From Volvariella volvacea V23 (Eukaryota > Basidiomycota > Agaricomycetes > Agaricales > Pluteaceae), in the NCBI GenBank assembly GCA_000349905.1, contig KB722736.1, positions 1,997,428-2,061,427 on the forward strand: a stretch of 64,000 nucleotides of DNA, in the 5' to 3' direction. The position numbers and the translations under genes were made by a program. The notes beneath the pieces are model-generated. The model was not told the origin of the DNA. It worked only from the letters and a program-made list of their open reading frames with translations, and searched no databases. Shown piece after piece: positions 34,893-48,134 of the stretch (position 1 is the first letter of the stretch; every line of letters begins with the position of its first letter).

Positions 34893-37800
34893 AACTCGGG
34901 CTTCTCTCTACTTCCTTGATCTATCGCATGATTTTTATGGACTTTTCAATCACAGCATTCCAGACACTGGTTCCATGCATCGTGCGCATCTTACTTCATT
35001 TGTTCATTTCATTCATCATCCATGCTATATGCGCATCTGTTCTTTTTCCCCCTCAATGTCTTCTCACTCATGTTTTCGTGGCAATATTGCACGGCTTTCG
35101 TATGCTGACCCAGAGGGCTTTCTGTTTCTCATTGTGCACATAATCATTGTTCATAATCATCGCACACTTTTTTCTTTTTACCTTCAACATATATCGTCAT
35201 CATTCTCAATTCCCCCTTCCCCATTTATCCCACTGCACGAGGATTAGCCTCAACTCTGTTCTCATTAAGTCCCCCACCCCAACCACATCTGTAATATCTA
35301 GTATCGTATTACTACCCGACCTCTTGAGGTCTTAATTAATTCAATCACATTCCCAACCCATTGTTTTATAATCGTATCTTAATCCTACTGTACGTATCAA
35401 ACACAAGTCGAGTATGCGGAGACAGGATCCCCCTATGACCACTATATGGCTATTGCTACTCTAGGCCTCCTCAATTGATGCCATTTGCTACACCCTTGAT
35501 ACCTCGAGAGTTTCCTTATGAATATGCCCGACTTGCCATCAAGGCCACCGCCGAGAATGAAAGGTTCCTCACCTTTTACCCGTAATACGGTGCCGTGTTC
35601 CCTATTGTCTGCATGCATTCGTACGAACAATGACAAGTCAAGCTTGAGATCGCCTCGGTTATAGAGAAGTTGATTTGCAATGGTAGCCCCATATCAATCA
35701 TTTCGTCGTACACAGAGTAATAATGCGTTCGGTTGCGAATACCTCAAGGCGTTGCACCCAAATCTTGGCCGGGTAAGATAGAGAGGAGTGGCTCCTGAAG
35801 CACCATGCATTCATCATGATATGGAAAATATTATCTGCGGCCGATTCAACTGATCAGTTCAATCTCGGGCGTACAGGTGCGGTCACAGTAGAAAGAGTGG
35901 GCCCAGGTACCGCGATCATAGGAAGTACGATGGCGTCTCACATATAGTCGGCGTCCAGCGTGAACAGTTGGGGATCTGCTCTCTCCCCACAAGGACGACA
36001 GCGAGAGGGAGACAAAACAGACACAAAGCACGGGCTGAGGAGAGCGCTTGCTGCTTTCCCCGGTAACATCACAATATGGCGGGAGGGTCATTTGACCATT
36101 TCCCCCCCTCCATATCCATCCGGTAAGGGGGGTACAAGTGGATCTTTCATGGGTCCTAAATTTGCCCCTTACGGCCAGCTCTTGCTCATACCTGCACCCC
36201 TAGGTTCTCGCAGCTGAGTCCCCGGGTTCGCACAATGTACACGGCCATCTCTGGGCCTTTTGCTGACCAGAGCCCTGAAGGGTTGGGATATACAGACCCC
36301 GCGACCCTGCGACGAGTGAACCCGTTGTGTGTCAGAACCCCCCTCCCTCATGACTAACGATTGAATTTTGTGCCTTCCCTGTCCTTGTTCAGGCGTTTTC
36401 CGGAATCATAAATCCAACATGGCTGTATCTGGACAACCTTAATCTCCTTGCATTATCTTACGATCGACACTATGTTGGGCAGTTTGGAATAATTTGGATG
36501 ACTATGGACATTGGAGTGGAACAAATATTGCAGGGTGGATGAGCGTTGGGTGAGACAGTTCATGACACCCGCCACTTGGTTCTCTGATATGCGTTAGATG
36601 AACGCATGTTACGGCATGAATTATCTATGTTACAGTAGGTAAGAGCACTTAAGCTACCCTGGTAGAAAATACGCACTCACTCCAACTAATAAATCCAAAG
36701 TTGGTATTTTAGGCCGTACCCCTCGAGCTCTTTTGTCGCGACAAGTCGATGGCACGTGTGGGGATCTTTTTTTGCCGCCAACGCCCAATAGATCTGCCAC
36801 CGACGCCCGGCAGACGAGAGTTCTCCAAAGGCTGCTCGCCGTTGGGGATGTGATAATGCCGTTGAAAGGACTCGTCAAGGATTCACCGATATGGCAAAGC
36901 GCTCTGGCTCTGGTCTGGCTCCGAGAGGCCGATCGTATTGCAAATGCCCCAATGGGGAATGCAAAGAAAAAGGCAGCTTATACATTCCTTATACGCCTCG
37001 GGTTAGGCCTGCCAACTGCCTGTCAACTTTCTCCGTCGATGAGGCAGGCCAACCCACCAAACCGACCAGCCCCACATGTTTGTAGACAAGTCAACTTTTC
37101 AATGTCTGCTGAGCCAGATCTAAGGGGATTGATGACATTCACTCCCTTTTGGTTTTACCTTATTCCTGTGAGATAGTTTCCTTATTTCAACGGCTTTGAC
37201 CTGAAGTGTTTCACTGCAGTGTAGCTTCTACTCTGTTTATCATCTTATTTATTTCGGACCCTAGGTTTTCTCTTTATTTTAGCCATATCCCCATGGTCAT
37301 TGACAAGTCGCCCCTGAGCCTCCCTTCCTATACTGCATACTCCGATGTGACTGCAAACTCGACACCTATTCGCGTGCAACAGGGACCCAGAGAACGTTGG
37401 ATCTGTGGCCTTCTATGGCAGCAAAGGAGTTCGTCCAATACAAGCTACCGTCGCTCGTCTTTTGAAGGGAGCCCCGTGAAAGGCGGGCGGTCAGGTCGAA
37501 ACGCGATTATCGTGCAGTGGTAAAAGGAAGCACAACTACGCCGCGTCCACTTTCTTTTGTTGTAATCGGCGGCCAGCAATTGGAGCATCAAGTCCATTCA
37601 TTAATGACCTCTGTGATCAACATGGCCGGGGCTTCAGGAATCAGCGTATCGCTGGTCTAGGTCCCATCGACTGGGCGTGGAGGAAATGTGATGGGGCAAT
37701 CGATGGATGCGACAGCTGGTGGAGAGGTGTTGACTGTTGTACCTGCCGTTGGCACTTGTATGAAAGATGCCGGCTGGTTGGATGTGTGCTTGAAGGCTCT

Positions 37801-38262
37801 CATTTTACCAGGTATTCGGCGGTATAAATAACTCGTGCAGCTGTTATCTCTGCCTCCTGATCGATGCATTACTCATAGTCTGGCAAGTTCTATGTGTCGC
37901 TGCGGGTGCGATCACAAGGACTGATTGATGTCGAGGCGTGCATGGCCATCTGCGCCAATTGCAAAAGCGTTTACCTTTAAGTTATATGATTCATTATTAA
38001 TGGATGCGTTCACTCTAAGGTTCAATGTAGGATGGATCGTACGACAGGTTCTGGGAGCAGAAGTAAAAAGCAAAGTGCTCACCATCAAAGCGCCAGCACT
38101 GCGACCACAAAGTACTTGATTGTAGCACGTGCAGAGTAATTTGTGGACGTGCCGTGGGAGGCAGTAGACGTGTTTGTCCCGCATTGGCCATGCTTCGACG
38201 TCAACTATTGTTATCCACTCTGCTGTTGCAAGTCCAAACTTCCTCATTCTCCCGTTGCAACC
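34893..38262. other. Gene-poor stretch between RGS and MAPR genes
   Basis: No gene can be supported in about 3.4 kb. The first 450 bp are AT-rich 3' flank of the RGS gene. A minus-strand piece near 35460-35680 (HGTVLRVKGEEPFILGGGL) and a plus frame at 36733-37176 look mildly protein-like but have no family, splice pattern or start that I can defend. No RNA gene or repeat was noticed. Confidence 0.45.
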
Positions 38263-39436
38263 ATGTCCTGGATCAAGGATATGAGCGGTGGTGAACCTTC
38301 CAAGCCATACAAAGAAAAGGAGGAAGCACCGAAAGTTAAGGATCCTGCCATCCCAAATAGGATGGTGGTGGACAAGCCAGCCAACCGACCTTTCCTCGCG
38401 TGAGTCTCTCTTTATTGATGTATTACACAGGGTCCCAATAATCTGTTAATGTGCCCTAGTTATAAGGAGTATCGCGAGAAACGCGAGAAGCTGCATCAGG
38501 ATTGGCTTAAACGCAAGGAGGAACGGGATGCCAAAATAGCCAGGGGAGAACCTGTTGGGCCTCTCGAACCTGACCCAACGGCGGAGGAGGAAGTTGGAGT
38601 GTTGGGCTTGCTCAAGTTCATATTCATTTTACTGCTCATCATCACCGTTACTGGCAAGTTCTTTACCGGTAGCTTTCTTTGGGAGTATGACGGCAAATGG
38701 GTCCAATTAAAAACTTATATGCCTGTGAGTATTGCTCACTTCGCTATCTTTGATTCAATGACTAGACATGCGACCGGGCTCTCTGTGCCTATTGCTATGC
38801 TGATAGAGCGGTCAACGCCTGTTCTCTGAGAGACTGCTTGCTGAGTTTGATGGAACAGTTCCAGGAAAGCCAATATACCTAGCGGTATGAATTCATGTTG
38901 CTCATATCGTGGTGATGAAATTCAACATAAAACACCCACATCAGATTGACGGAGACGTTTATGACGTTACCTCTGGCAAGGCATATCAGCCAGGGGGTTC
39001 ATACCACATTCTGTTCGTTGCTTTGCTTGCCTTTGATATGGTATCCTTGTTCTGATAGCAGGCACTAGTGCGGGTGTTGATGCAGCACGGGCATTTGCTA
39101 CTGGCTGCTTCAAGCAACACCGAACTCACGACATCCGGGGATTAAGCGAAAGTGAGATGAGGGTCAGCTCCATTTCCTGTCCTATTGATATTGCATTAAT
39201 TCCGCCATCCGCAGAGTATTAACCATTGGAAGCAGTTTTACGCCGAACACAAGGAATACAGAAAGATTGGGAGGGTGCTTCACCCACCGATAGACCCTAT
39301 GAGTCCGATCCCCGAGCATTGTGATCCCAAGAAGGCTGAGCGTAATGCAAAGGAAGAGAAGGCGAAACGTGAGGGCAAAAAGGACGCAAAGGCCAAGGAT
39401 ACCCCTAGTTCAGACTCGACGCGTAACGAATTGTGA
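38263..39436 (+). CDS. MAPR-type cytochrome b5-like membrane protein
   Basis: A single-pass membrane protein with a cytochrome b5-like domain of the MAPR group (relatives: PGRMC1, Dap1, neudesin). The start at 38263 follows CAACC and opens with MSWIKDMSGGEPSKPYKEK. Exons 38263-38399, 38460-38724 and then from 38807 are well defined by GTGAGT donors. A charged N-terminal part (EYREKREKLHQDWLKRKEER) precedes one membrane helix (GLLKFIFILLLIITVTG) near residue 100. The haem-binding fold follows: RLFSERLLAEFDGT, KPIYLAIDGDVYDVTSGKAY, GGSYHILAGTSAGVDAARAF. As in MAPR proteins, a tyrosine (GKAYQPGGSY) rather than paired histidines is the likely haem ligand. The tail is lysine-rich (KKAERNAKEEKAKREGKK). 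Probable endoplasmic-reticulum location with a role in sterol or P450 support is inferred from the family. Confidence 0.87.
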
Positions 39437-39585
39437 ATATGATTAAGTCTTATCCAGAATACAAAGGCATGTCATATTTATTGGAGCCGAAAATAAATGA
39501 CCAAGACAGAAGGCTATGAAAGGTGGCTAAATAGTCCCAGGATCAACCAAGGCCCAAGAAAAGAGGATGACGAAACGGTGTGAGC

Positions 39586-40098
39586 CTAGTATTTAGGGGC
39601 AGCATGATTGGATAGGTAATTTTTGAGGAGTGGAAAATCTGCCATGGACGCATTTATCATGGAGGTGAATGGGTTTTCGTGATACTTGGCGACTACTATG
39701 TTTCCTCTCCATGCGTTCGACTCCTTGAAAAAGGAGCCTTGAATGTCGCGGATGGTTTTGTTAATGGGGAAGGGCATGCCATCCCGTGAGACTATGGGAT
39801 AGAAGATAATGTAGGGATTGTTGAATTTGCCCTTCATACCGTCAAGGGCTTCAACGAGCTATTTATATGCAAAATTCCTGCTCAGGTTTTCGACTTGGTG
39901 TTGAAATGTAAACGACCTACAATGAACCTCCACGACCGAGATCCGAGCCCCTCGGGCACCTGGGAAAGGAAAATGGAGAGGTCTATTAAGCGGTCAGAAT
40001 GCAGAGGAAATTTGTGCACTTACATAGTCCATGTGAACCTCCGGATGAGGCATTCGCGAAGGTACGTTGGTAACGCCGTTATTGTAATTATTGGTCAT
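39586..40098 (-). CDS. Small uncharacterised protein, 128 residues
   Basis: Three exons on minus (40024-40098, 39921-39959, 39586-39858) join with clean GTAAGT/CCCAG and GTAGGT/AATAG sites into 387 nt, a 128-residue protein. The N-terminus is MTNNYNNGVTNVPSRMPHPE. The core reads VPEGLGSRSWRFI, LVEALDGMKGKFNNPYIIFY, SRDGMPFPINKTIRDIQGS and NAWRGNIVVAKYHENPFTS, ending ADFPLLKNYLSNHAAPKY. It resembles small basidiomycete proteins that I have no name for. No signal peptide or membrane helix. Upstream in-frame ATGs could add exons near 40100-40300 (for example MEQLISYNALLFPSD), but the model above is complete by itself. It ends 149 bp from the stop of the MAPR gene, converging with it. Confidence 0.68.
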
Positions 40099-43000
40099 CG
40101 GACTATCGCTTCTACGTCAGTGCTACGGGTCTTTGACTCCGAGAAAACCGCAAACCTCGTCACAAGTTGGACCACTGTCGGTGGACGACCTGTACGACAA
40201 CGCCTGAGTGGCGGGCAAGCACTTGAATGGCGCAGGTACGTACCGTCCGAAGGAAACAAGAGAGCATTGTAGCTAATGAGTTGCTCCATAGCGACTGAGG
40301 TCTGCAGTCAGTTCGAGAGCAAAGACGACGCTTGCAGGGCCAGCTCACGAGGACACAAAAGGATGCACAACGAAGGAGAATGCTCTTGCAGGGGGGTGTT
40401 GGGGAGTGCTTTGAGGTGTTCAATGGCACGAGTGAGTTCCTTGGGATGCTGGGACCCGTGAATCCATCTTTATAAGTGTTTTTTGAGGGCAATTAGACAA
40501 TGTGGACTTCATGCTACTGTTGCTCGATCATAGGTCCTTGGACTCGGTTGAACCGCAACTAGCATCTGTTACATGAGGTCGGATCATTTAACCATCTTGG
40601 CTGGCTTTGCGAGAACATAAATGGCTTCATCAAATTGTTGATGAATGAGGGTCTTCGGAACGAAGCTGGAGGAATGGATTGCCGATAATCTTTAAATTAG
40701 ACGGGTTTGATCTTTAAAGGGTAGGATGTGGGCAGGGGTTGAGCTGCTGTAACGCTAGGTTTGCCAGCGTAATCCAGGACTAACAAGATGACTATGTTTG
40801 GACCAATTCAAGCTTGATCGACGAATTGTACTTGAAATTTCTCATCTCCATTAATGGTCCCACAGCCGCCGGAGGTGTTCATAGAAAGCCCCCGAAAATT
40901 TTGGTCGGTATCGAAAGAGCACTTGCTGATGAGTTTCTGCATTACAGGTCAGGCGGCAGACATCTACGCGGAGGATGAAATGCCTGCTCCGGTTCGAGGT
41001 TCGCTCTAGTTTTCAGTGAACCAAGATCGACCAGAGGAACACATGTTTGGTGCGGGGTTCCATGAAACACCGTGTCAACCATTACTCGTGAAAAAGGCTG
41101 CGAACCGGCCCACTCGGTGAATAAAATATGGGCTGGCATTGCGCACGAATCTCTCGGCTCGCTTTCAGTAAACACCCCTAAGCAATCCACAGCTTCCGAC
41201 GGTTCTAAGTGCTGTCTTCTCCTCATATATCCATTAATCGGGTTGGTTGGCTGCCGCTCGAGCTTGTCTCATCTTTTTCGCAGCAGCATCAGTCACTCGA
41301 TGCTTTGTAGCTCTGGGCTGTACTCGGGTGCTGCTGAATGGCCGTCTGCAGGCAAGTTCATCCCTATCTAATGCCGGGAGATTCAATTTAATGAGAGTTA
41401 TGTCAGGAATCTATCCCATGCGACTCGTGCATCGTGCGCGTGCTTGGATATATACTCCGCGAACTTGAATACCACGGCCTAACTCATCTGTTGCCAGTGC
41501 TATCGTGGGCAACACTGCCAATCTGTCTCATCAAAGAACGCTAGCATTGCCATCCCCTTTAGCAACTCGCTTTGTTCGCCATTTGCCTTTAATCGACCAA
41601 TAACTTGCACCCTTCTCAAATCAGCAAAATCGGCACCCCCTCGAAGGCCTCATACTTTCATATCACATCCTCGTGGCCGCCTCTGTATGCTCCTCCAGTG
41701 TTTGAGACAGACATCTGGCGGGATCCCTTGATCAACTTCATGGTACCCTTGCCGCTTATGAAGGCGATGAATCTCAGACTAAACTAATACGCTCTTCATG
41801 GGTTCGTGCTTACCAGTTGATCAGATTTTTCGTAACCCCTGACTTCCATTCTCGCAGTCCTCATTGTCCGACCTCCAACGCCTTTCGTATCATACTATGT
41901 TATACCTGGCAGTCTTTTCCCGAGGACGATGTGGCAACGAAATGGGGTATTTATCAACTAATTGCCTTCGCGAAGATTTGCACCCCAGACTCATAGCTGC
42001 CTTTCTGTGTTGATCAGTGGATGCGTTTGCTCGTGATCATGGATCATGCCGCCTTCTGAAGTCCTGCATACCAACGCTGGAGGAAATCTCAGATGCATTC
42101 ATGGCGCAGTATACTGAAACGGGATAATCGAGAGGGCTGAAGACGGGGGACTGATAGTGGACACCCCAGTGGGGCGGGTTGCTGATATCGTGGGTGGTCT
42201 GTCTGATGCTCGTCTTTTACTCAACTCTGTCAGGTCACGAAGATTGTCCGCGGTGATTGGCCTACATGTAGCTTATTTGGGTTAAGCCGTTTCACAGATG
42301 CCCTTTAGGCTTTACGAGAGCGCATCATGAGAACCAGAGCGCTCCAACAGCAAAGTACATGTGCACTTGTGTGCATGGGCTTGCGAAAGGCGATATTCGC
42401 ACAGAATCACAAGTCAAAGTGTATGCTTGCAAGAGCTGGTGGAAGGAAGCTGATGAATAGCACATAAATCTATTTTCACAGTCTGAATCTCCGTGGATAT
42501 TGAAGCATGCAGCAGGGCACTTCCCTTCCTCTGATTTTCGGTATTATACCTGTTCATCCCGCATTTTCCCCAGCGTTGCCGCTCTTCATCGACGGCTACG
42601 TGTTCGCTCACGGGCTCCGACAGTGAATGATCAGCACCTTTGTGGACCGCCCGGATTTCTCTGGGGCCTCTTGTAAGGCGCACGGGTGCAAGATCGCATC
42701 TCGGAGGCTTTAAATTCATAACTCTGATCAGACCCGCTGTGACGGCCTGCGCAGGAAGGCCAATCTCTTTGTACTGCATGATAATACACTAAACGAGCTT
42801 TCGTACTATTACGGGTGTTGCAGCTGCAGAAACGCCTTCCTAGGATTTGAGTTCCAATCTAGAGCCTGCACCAGAGCAGCGGTCATAAGCCATGACCTAA
42901 AGGAAAATCCCTCGGAAGATGGCTTCGAATTTGATTTTAAATTCGAGGGTAGTGGCACGCAAGGCGGCAATTCAGATTCGTCGACGTGTTTCGCCCGCGT

Positions 43001-43247
43001 AGGACTCCGAGTCGGAAAATGCGCGCTCCGCGGCCAAGTGAATGGACGTCTGATCTCTATGAAGGTGAAGCCCTCGAATGCCACCAGGACACCGAAAACA
43101 GGGGTAAGTAGGGGTGAGCGAAACGCGTGAGAATTTGATGTATTTGGTAGGCGCGTCTGTATTGTGCTCAACACACCCAGCAGTCTAACCGCCACCTCCG
43201 CCTCGAAATCTCTGCGATTCTCGGTGACGAAGCAGCTCGACATACAA
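40099..43247. other. Gene-poor stretch upstream of the nucleoporin gene
   Basis: About 3.1 kb without a supported gene. Frames of 60-170 codons occur on both strands (for example 42414-42779 and 42809-43327 on minus), with no family signature; the last overlaps the 5' exon of the nucleoporin gene. A plus-strand frame at 42920-43100 runs straight towards the nucleoporin start and could be an untranslated leader or an extra 5' exon with a GTAAGT donor at about 43103. Confidence 0.45.
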
Positions 43248-46200
43248 ATGAACGGCAACATACAGCTCGCGGTGCAGCTATCGTCGTTGTTTCCGTCGCC
43301 AGCAACATCAATACCAATACCTACCACCCAACAAAAAACACTCTCATCGCCCCAGCCTCAGTCGGATTTGTTGCTTGAGCATGCCTCTTTTTCCTCGGTA
43401 TTGCATACGCAGGAAACAGGCACCATCCTCTTACGCGTCTTACACGGAGGGTTGATCGTGGAGCTGGTTTCTCTCTCAACAGACATCACGCCTGTTCGAT
43501 TTGTATTCCCCACCAAAATACTCCCTTCTCCTGCCATTGTTCTGCTAGAATCATCAGAACTTCATATTATTGCAGTCACAGATAATGGCTCACTGTATCG
43601 GCTTGTCATTCCGGTCGGTGTTGGTCTTAACCTGTGGCAGTCACAACTGTACTCGCTAATGCCCCGCGAGTATCACATCAAGAGTGTCCAGGACGTGCAG
43701 AACTGCCTTGTACACGTACAAGGTCCACACTGTGTGGCACTAGCGCTACCCAACGGAACATTACTGCGTTTGGAGGCCGAGTATGTGGGGTCAGAGGACG
43801 ACGGTGGTGAGTCAGACACGACCTGAATCTTTGTGGCATTGAATTCATCCCTAAGGATTACAGATCAATGGACGGAATACTTGTTTCAACATGGGTCCCT
43901 GTTCTCCTCGCTTGCATCTTTTCTTCCCCTGAGTTCCAATCTGCCCGGAGCCTCCGACATCATATCTATGGCGACTCATCCATGGCCCACAGATCTGAGC
44001 CACATATGGACACTCTCACGAGATCGTACTGTGAAGTTGTGGAAAGCAAAAATAGGTTGCGTTGCTTCCAAAACACTCTCATGGTCACCGGGACGCGACC
44101 TCACCCCATCTGGCATTGCACCCTCTGGAAAATCTCACTCGCTTTTGCCCCCCGAATTCCAAACCCTACTGCGCGTATCATCTGGTCAAAGTGATGACCA
44201 CTTAATTGTCGTTGCATTCCTACCAAGCACTTCTGCGTCAACCTCAGGAGGCGCATTTCACCTGCTTAACACAGTCTCGGACCAATTCTACGAGATCGGA
44301 GTTGTCGAGTGTTCCAAAATAAGCGCCCATTGCCATCTACAGGATTTTATGCTTATCGGCAATTCGCTTTTTGCTTTGTGGGATCGCCAGGGTCAGTCCG
44401 TGGTAGAGAAGGCGGTGATTAATCAGGGAGCATTGAGTGATGGGGAGTTGGAATGGACACCCTGGCAGAGCGCGTCTCATGCTCCGGAACCAGAGCTCAC
44501 ACCAGCTCATCTTGAAGAACAACTACTTAGTCCGGGCTCAATGACCAACAATTTTTTTGAAGCCATTATGCGACCCGGCGTTTTCTCGCCTCTAACACTA
44601 CGCACCGCTATCGATCAATATATGGATGCGTGCCTATCCCTTCCCGGTCCCCATCCTCCCCAGCTAACAACCAGCTATGCTACTCTTGGCGAGAATATTG
44701 CTGCCGTAGTAGGCTGCACTGTTACTTTAAATCGTGATCCCCAGACCGGTGCTTTGCAGTATGCAAACTATTGGAATGCTTTGAAGAGAGATTGGGAAGG
44801 GTTCATCGCGCGTTGCCGTGAAGTGGAACGTAGTGCACGTTGGCCCCTTGTTTTAGGTTCGAACCAGGAGCAGGGTAGTATCATTGTCGTCGAGCGGGAA
44901 CGTGTGGGGCTCCTGGTGGCAGAAGATCTTCCACTACAGATCCAGAGGTGCCTGGCCGTGGATCACTCAATTGATCAACAATACGAATTATTTAGCATTC
45001 TGTCACCAATGCGCAGCAAACTCGGTCCCCAGGCCCTTCGAGATATGGAAAACCGGCTGTTGGACATTTTGCACCAAGAAACGGCTTTCTACTATGCAGA
45101 TATTCTGCGCGACCAAGCTCAGCGCTCCAAATTCCAGGATTATATTGATGAAGGCACTGCGACTTCGACCATTGGGCGATTGCAAGGCCTCGAGGACCTC
45201 GACCTGGCGATACGCACGGCGCTTGATGTCATCGGTGGACTGGGCACGGAGGTCAAGCACGAAGAGGACGAAGTTCCTCTTCTGCCTCCAGCCCACAATT
45301 TGGAACTGTCCCGATCTTTGACTTCATCTTATATCATGACAACAATCAATGCGCGGTATAATTTATGTCTTTCCCTATTTACCCTGCTCTTTTTCCTGGC
45401 AGAGGAGTTGCAGTCATGGGACCCTTCTCTACTGGCAGAGGTCTTCGCTGTCTCCCGGGGAGTGGTCATGCTTCGATACATAGCAAGACACCCTGCAGGA
45501 CCTATAGAGCCTGCAGCAGCACAGTCATCTCCGGACGACGTTGTGCTACGCCTTCGCAATATGGATGTGTCTCGAAATCGTGGTCACTTTACTCCAACCT
45601 ATTCGATCGTTCATCACCTCTTATCTGACACTGGTGACATTTATGCTCTTCCGGAGTCAGCACACCGATTTATCGACTCAACGGGGTTACTCCAATCCAT
45701 ATCTCCTGCCCATGTCACTGGATTTGAGGTAACTATTTGTGAAAAGCTCCGGCAACTCGCATTCTACGATGCTGCTCATGTCCTCCTCTCGTGGCTGCCT
45801 AGAACGCCTGCAGTTACCTACGTTCAAGGCCGACTGCTCCTCAATGCTGGTCGACCTGACGATGCGGCTCAACTTTTCCAGAAACTGGCTGGCTGTTTTG
45901 GTAAGGATTACCTCTTATACACGTACTGTAAGTCTAAGTCAGCACTATAGGGACTGATTCCGGCTTATCCAGCGAGGATGCACATGCACTCGCGTCTGTT
46001 CTTCCCCAAACGGAGTCCTTTGATTCAGAATTCGCCTTTTGTCTTCATGCCTCAGGACTATTCCGACAGGCGGGCATTGTCTGCTATGATGTTTCCTTTG
46101 CCAAAGCTGCACTCCTCGTTGCACCAGCTATCGATACGTCCCCTCTATGGAATGGCGTGATTAGGGGATATATTGAATTAGCTGAGTATTCCAACGCTTA

Positions 46201-48134
46201 TGCGACTTTGATGACTTCCCCCCACGAGAAACAGTTAGTCGAGTCCCTCTTGATATATTTGGTTACTAATTAGGAATCATAGAAAACGAGAGACTATAAG
46301 CCAGCTCGTCTACCGCATGTGCGAGGATAACGAGGTTGAAGCCTTGATGTCTTTCAATTTTGCGGGCATTGCGGATGAAGTGGAAGACGCATTGGCGTTC
46401 AAAGCCCGCAACGTGGACCCACGTCTGAAACCCCATTACTCTAAAGTCCTCTACACGTGGTATATACAAAGAGGTGACTACCGTAGTGGTAAGTTCCAGG
46501 TCTGGTGGTGTAAAGAGTCTATTCTAAGTCGACCTATTAGCTGCTCTAACGATGTATCAAAGAGGGCGAAAGTTTGCAGAGCTTTTGTTTGAGTCTTTCT
46601 CACTGGCACTGGCAGAGGAACAATTAGAGTCATACCTGATTGCAATAAACGCCTTGTCATTACTAGACTCATCCAATGCGTGGATTCTTGTACCAGTGCC
46701 ACTTGATATTAAGATTGAGGTAGGCATCTCACATGGCTGGTATGCGCCTTATTCACACTGCGTATAGCCACAGAAACGCCGAAAGCTATCACACCACATA
46801 CCCGAAGACAAGTACTCCCTGGGGATCCACGGTGTCGAAGTTGTCCAGCTATCCGACATCCAACAAGAGTACGCATTGCTGTCAGCGCAGATCGACCTCA
46901 TCCGCAGAGATCCCTCTGTGCAAGGACTACCCGGTGTGTGGTCTTTAATATCCCTGAAACGTTCAATCTCCTAATAAGTGAAGAAGACTTGCTAGTCCCA
47001 CCCCCTCTCATTGTTCTCAAACTCGGGCAAGCCAATCGCTTCAACCAAGCAATGATGACAGCACGGAGTCTCGATGTGGATATGTCGGATTTGTTCAGTG
47101 ATTTGGCCGTACAGTGTATGCGCCTGACGCGAGACCCAGATGCAGTAATGTGCGTTAGATTTCCTGTGTTGTGTGTCTGTCATTATCCTTCTATTTCTGA
47201 CGCGAATTTTGGGACATGCCCTTTGAATAACAGTCAGGAAGATAATTCAGACTGGCTATTAACTGATCAAGTATCCTCGTGGGCGGGCTCCCCTGCAGAT
47301 CGTGGTTGGAGATACTTGCGGCAATCTCTAGAGAAGCATGACAATATCGAAACAGATTACAAGTACACAAAAGCGACTTTGGATACTATACTATCCATCG
47401 ATAGACTTGCCCCACCCCCACCTTGGCTCTTGCAAACCCTTCAAGTACGTTCGTTTACTGATGAGAATGAATATTTCTGCTTTTGGCTTCCCATGTTCAG
47501 CCTGCCTAACCCAGGCCGATCTTGATTCTGTGCTCATTCTGACTGGCGCTTTGGCAGGAACATCACCCCGAGTATCTAATACGAACGTTCCTTCGTTATG
47601 AAAGCATCGATCAAGCTATCACCCATACATTAGCCTTGATACGGAAGGTGCGTTTCATTCCCTTCACAATTCACAATTTTCATTCAATCCACTCAAAACC
47701 AAAAACGATTTTATCGACCCTATGTGGTTCTTCATTTATATGCCTTGCCCGACTTACAAATTTCCCTTTCCTGCTTACCGTTGACATTGAAACTAACCAT
47801 CCTTTAATTCACATCTCCCATATTCAACTTTAACGGTACACATGAACACGGCGTATTCAATACGACTGCGCGCACTACCGCCTCCCCAAAAAATCACTCA
47901 AATGCTACCATTGTGCAACATGGCGAATTCACTGCACAGGCCGATTCCAGGCTTGCCTTGGACCCACCGAAAAATGCATCTGCAACGTGGCTGCCATACA
48001 CGTTAATCGACCAAGTCCTATTTGTAGCCAACAGCCAGGAACGTCCGTCACCTAGACTGGCAGAGCTCCGAACTGAGCTTGCGAGCCGTGTCCGGAAAAT
48101 GGAGAGGGCTACACAGGAACAACTCTCTTCATGA
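43248..48134 (+). CDS. NUP120: Nucleoporin Nup120/Nup160
   Basis: Scaffold nucleoporin of the Y-shaped (Nup84/Nup107) complex of the nuclear pore. I start at 43248 (MNGNIQLAVQLSSLFPSP); an open frame extends a little further upstream but has no earlier ATG. Exon 1 holds HASFSSVLHTQETGTILLRV, HGGLIVELVSL and ITPVRFVFP. Intron 43807-43863 leads to a 2-kb exon with DQWTEYLFQHGSLFSSL and HIWTLSRDRTVKLWK, the last blades of the beta-propeller, then the alpha-helical part (MRSKLGPQALRDMENRLLDI, FYYADILRDQ, FYDAAHVLLSWLPRTPAVTY). Six or more shorter exons follow, with FCLHASGLFRQAGIVCYDVS, LKPHYSKVLYTWYIQRGDYR, RRKLSHHIPEDKYSLGIHGV and GWRYLRQSLEKHDNIETDY, ending ELASRVRKMERATQEQLSS. The total of roughly 1,400 residues fits the family. 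Some 3' exon edges are approximate. Confidence 0.9.

Noticed and set aside
36195..36235. CCGGGTTCGCAC, a second tRNA-like T-loop
   Set aside because: Flanking bases do not form T or acceptor stems on either strand.
42809..43327. 172-codon minus-strand frame
   Set aside because: Overlaps the 5' exon of NUP120 on the other strand and has no signature of its own.
45003..45296. Minus-strand frames inside NUP120
   Set aside because: Shadow frames of the long plus-strand coding exon.
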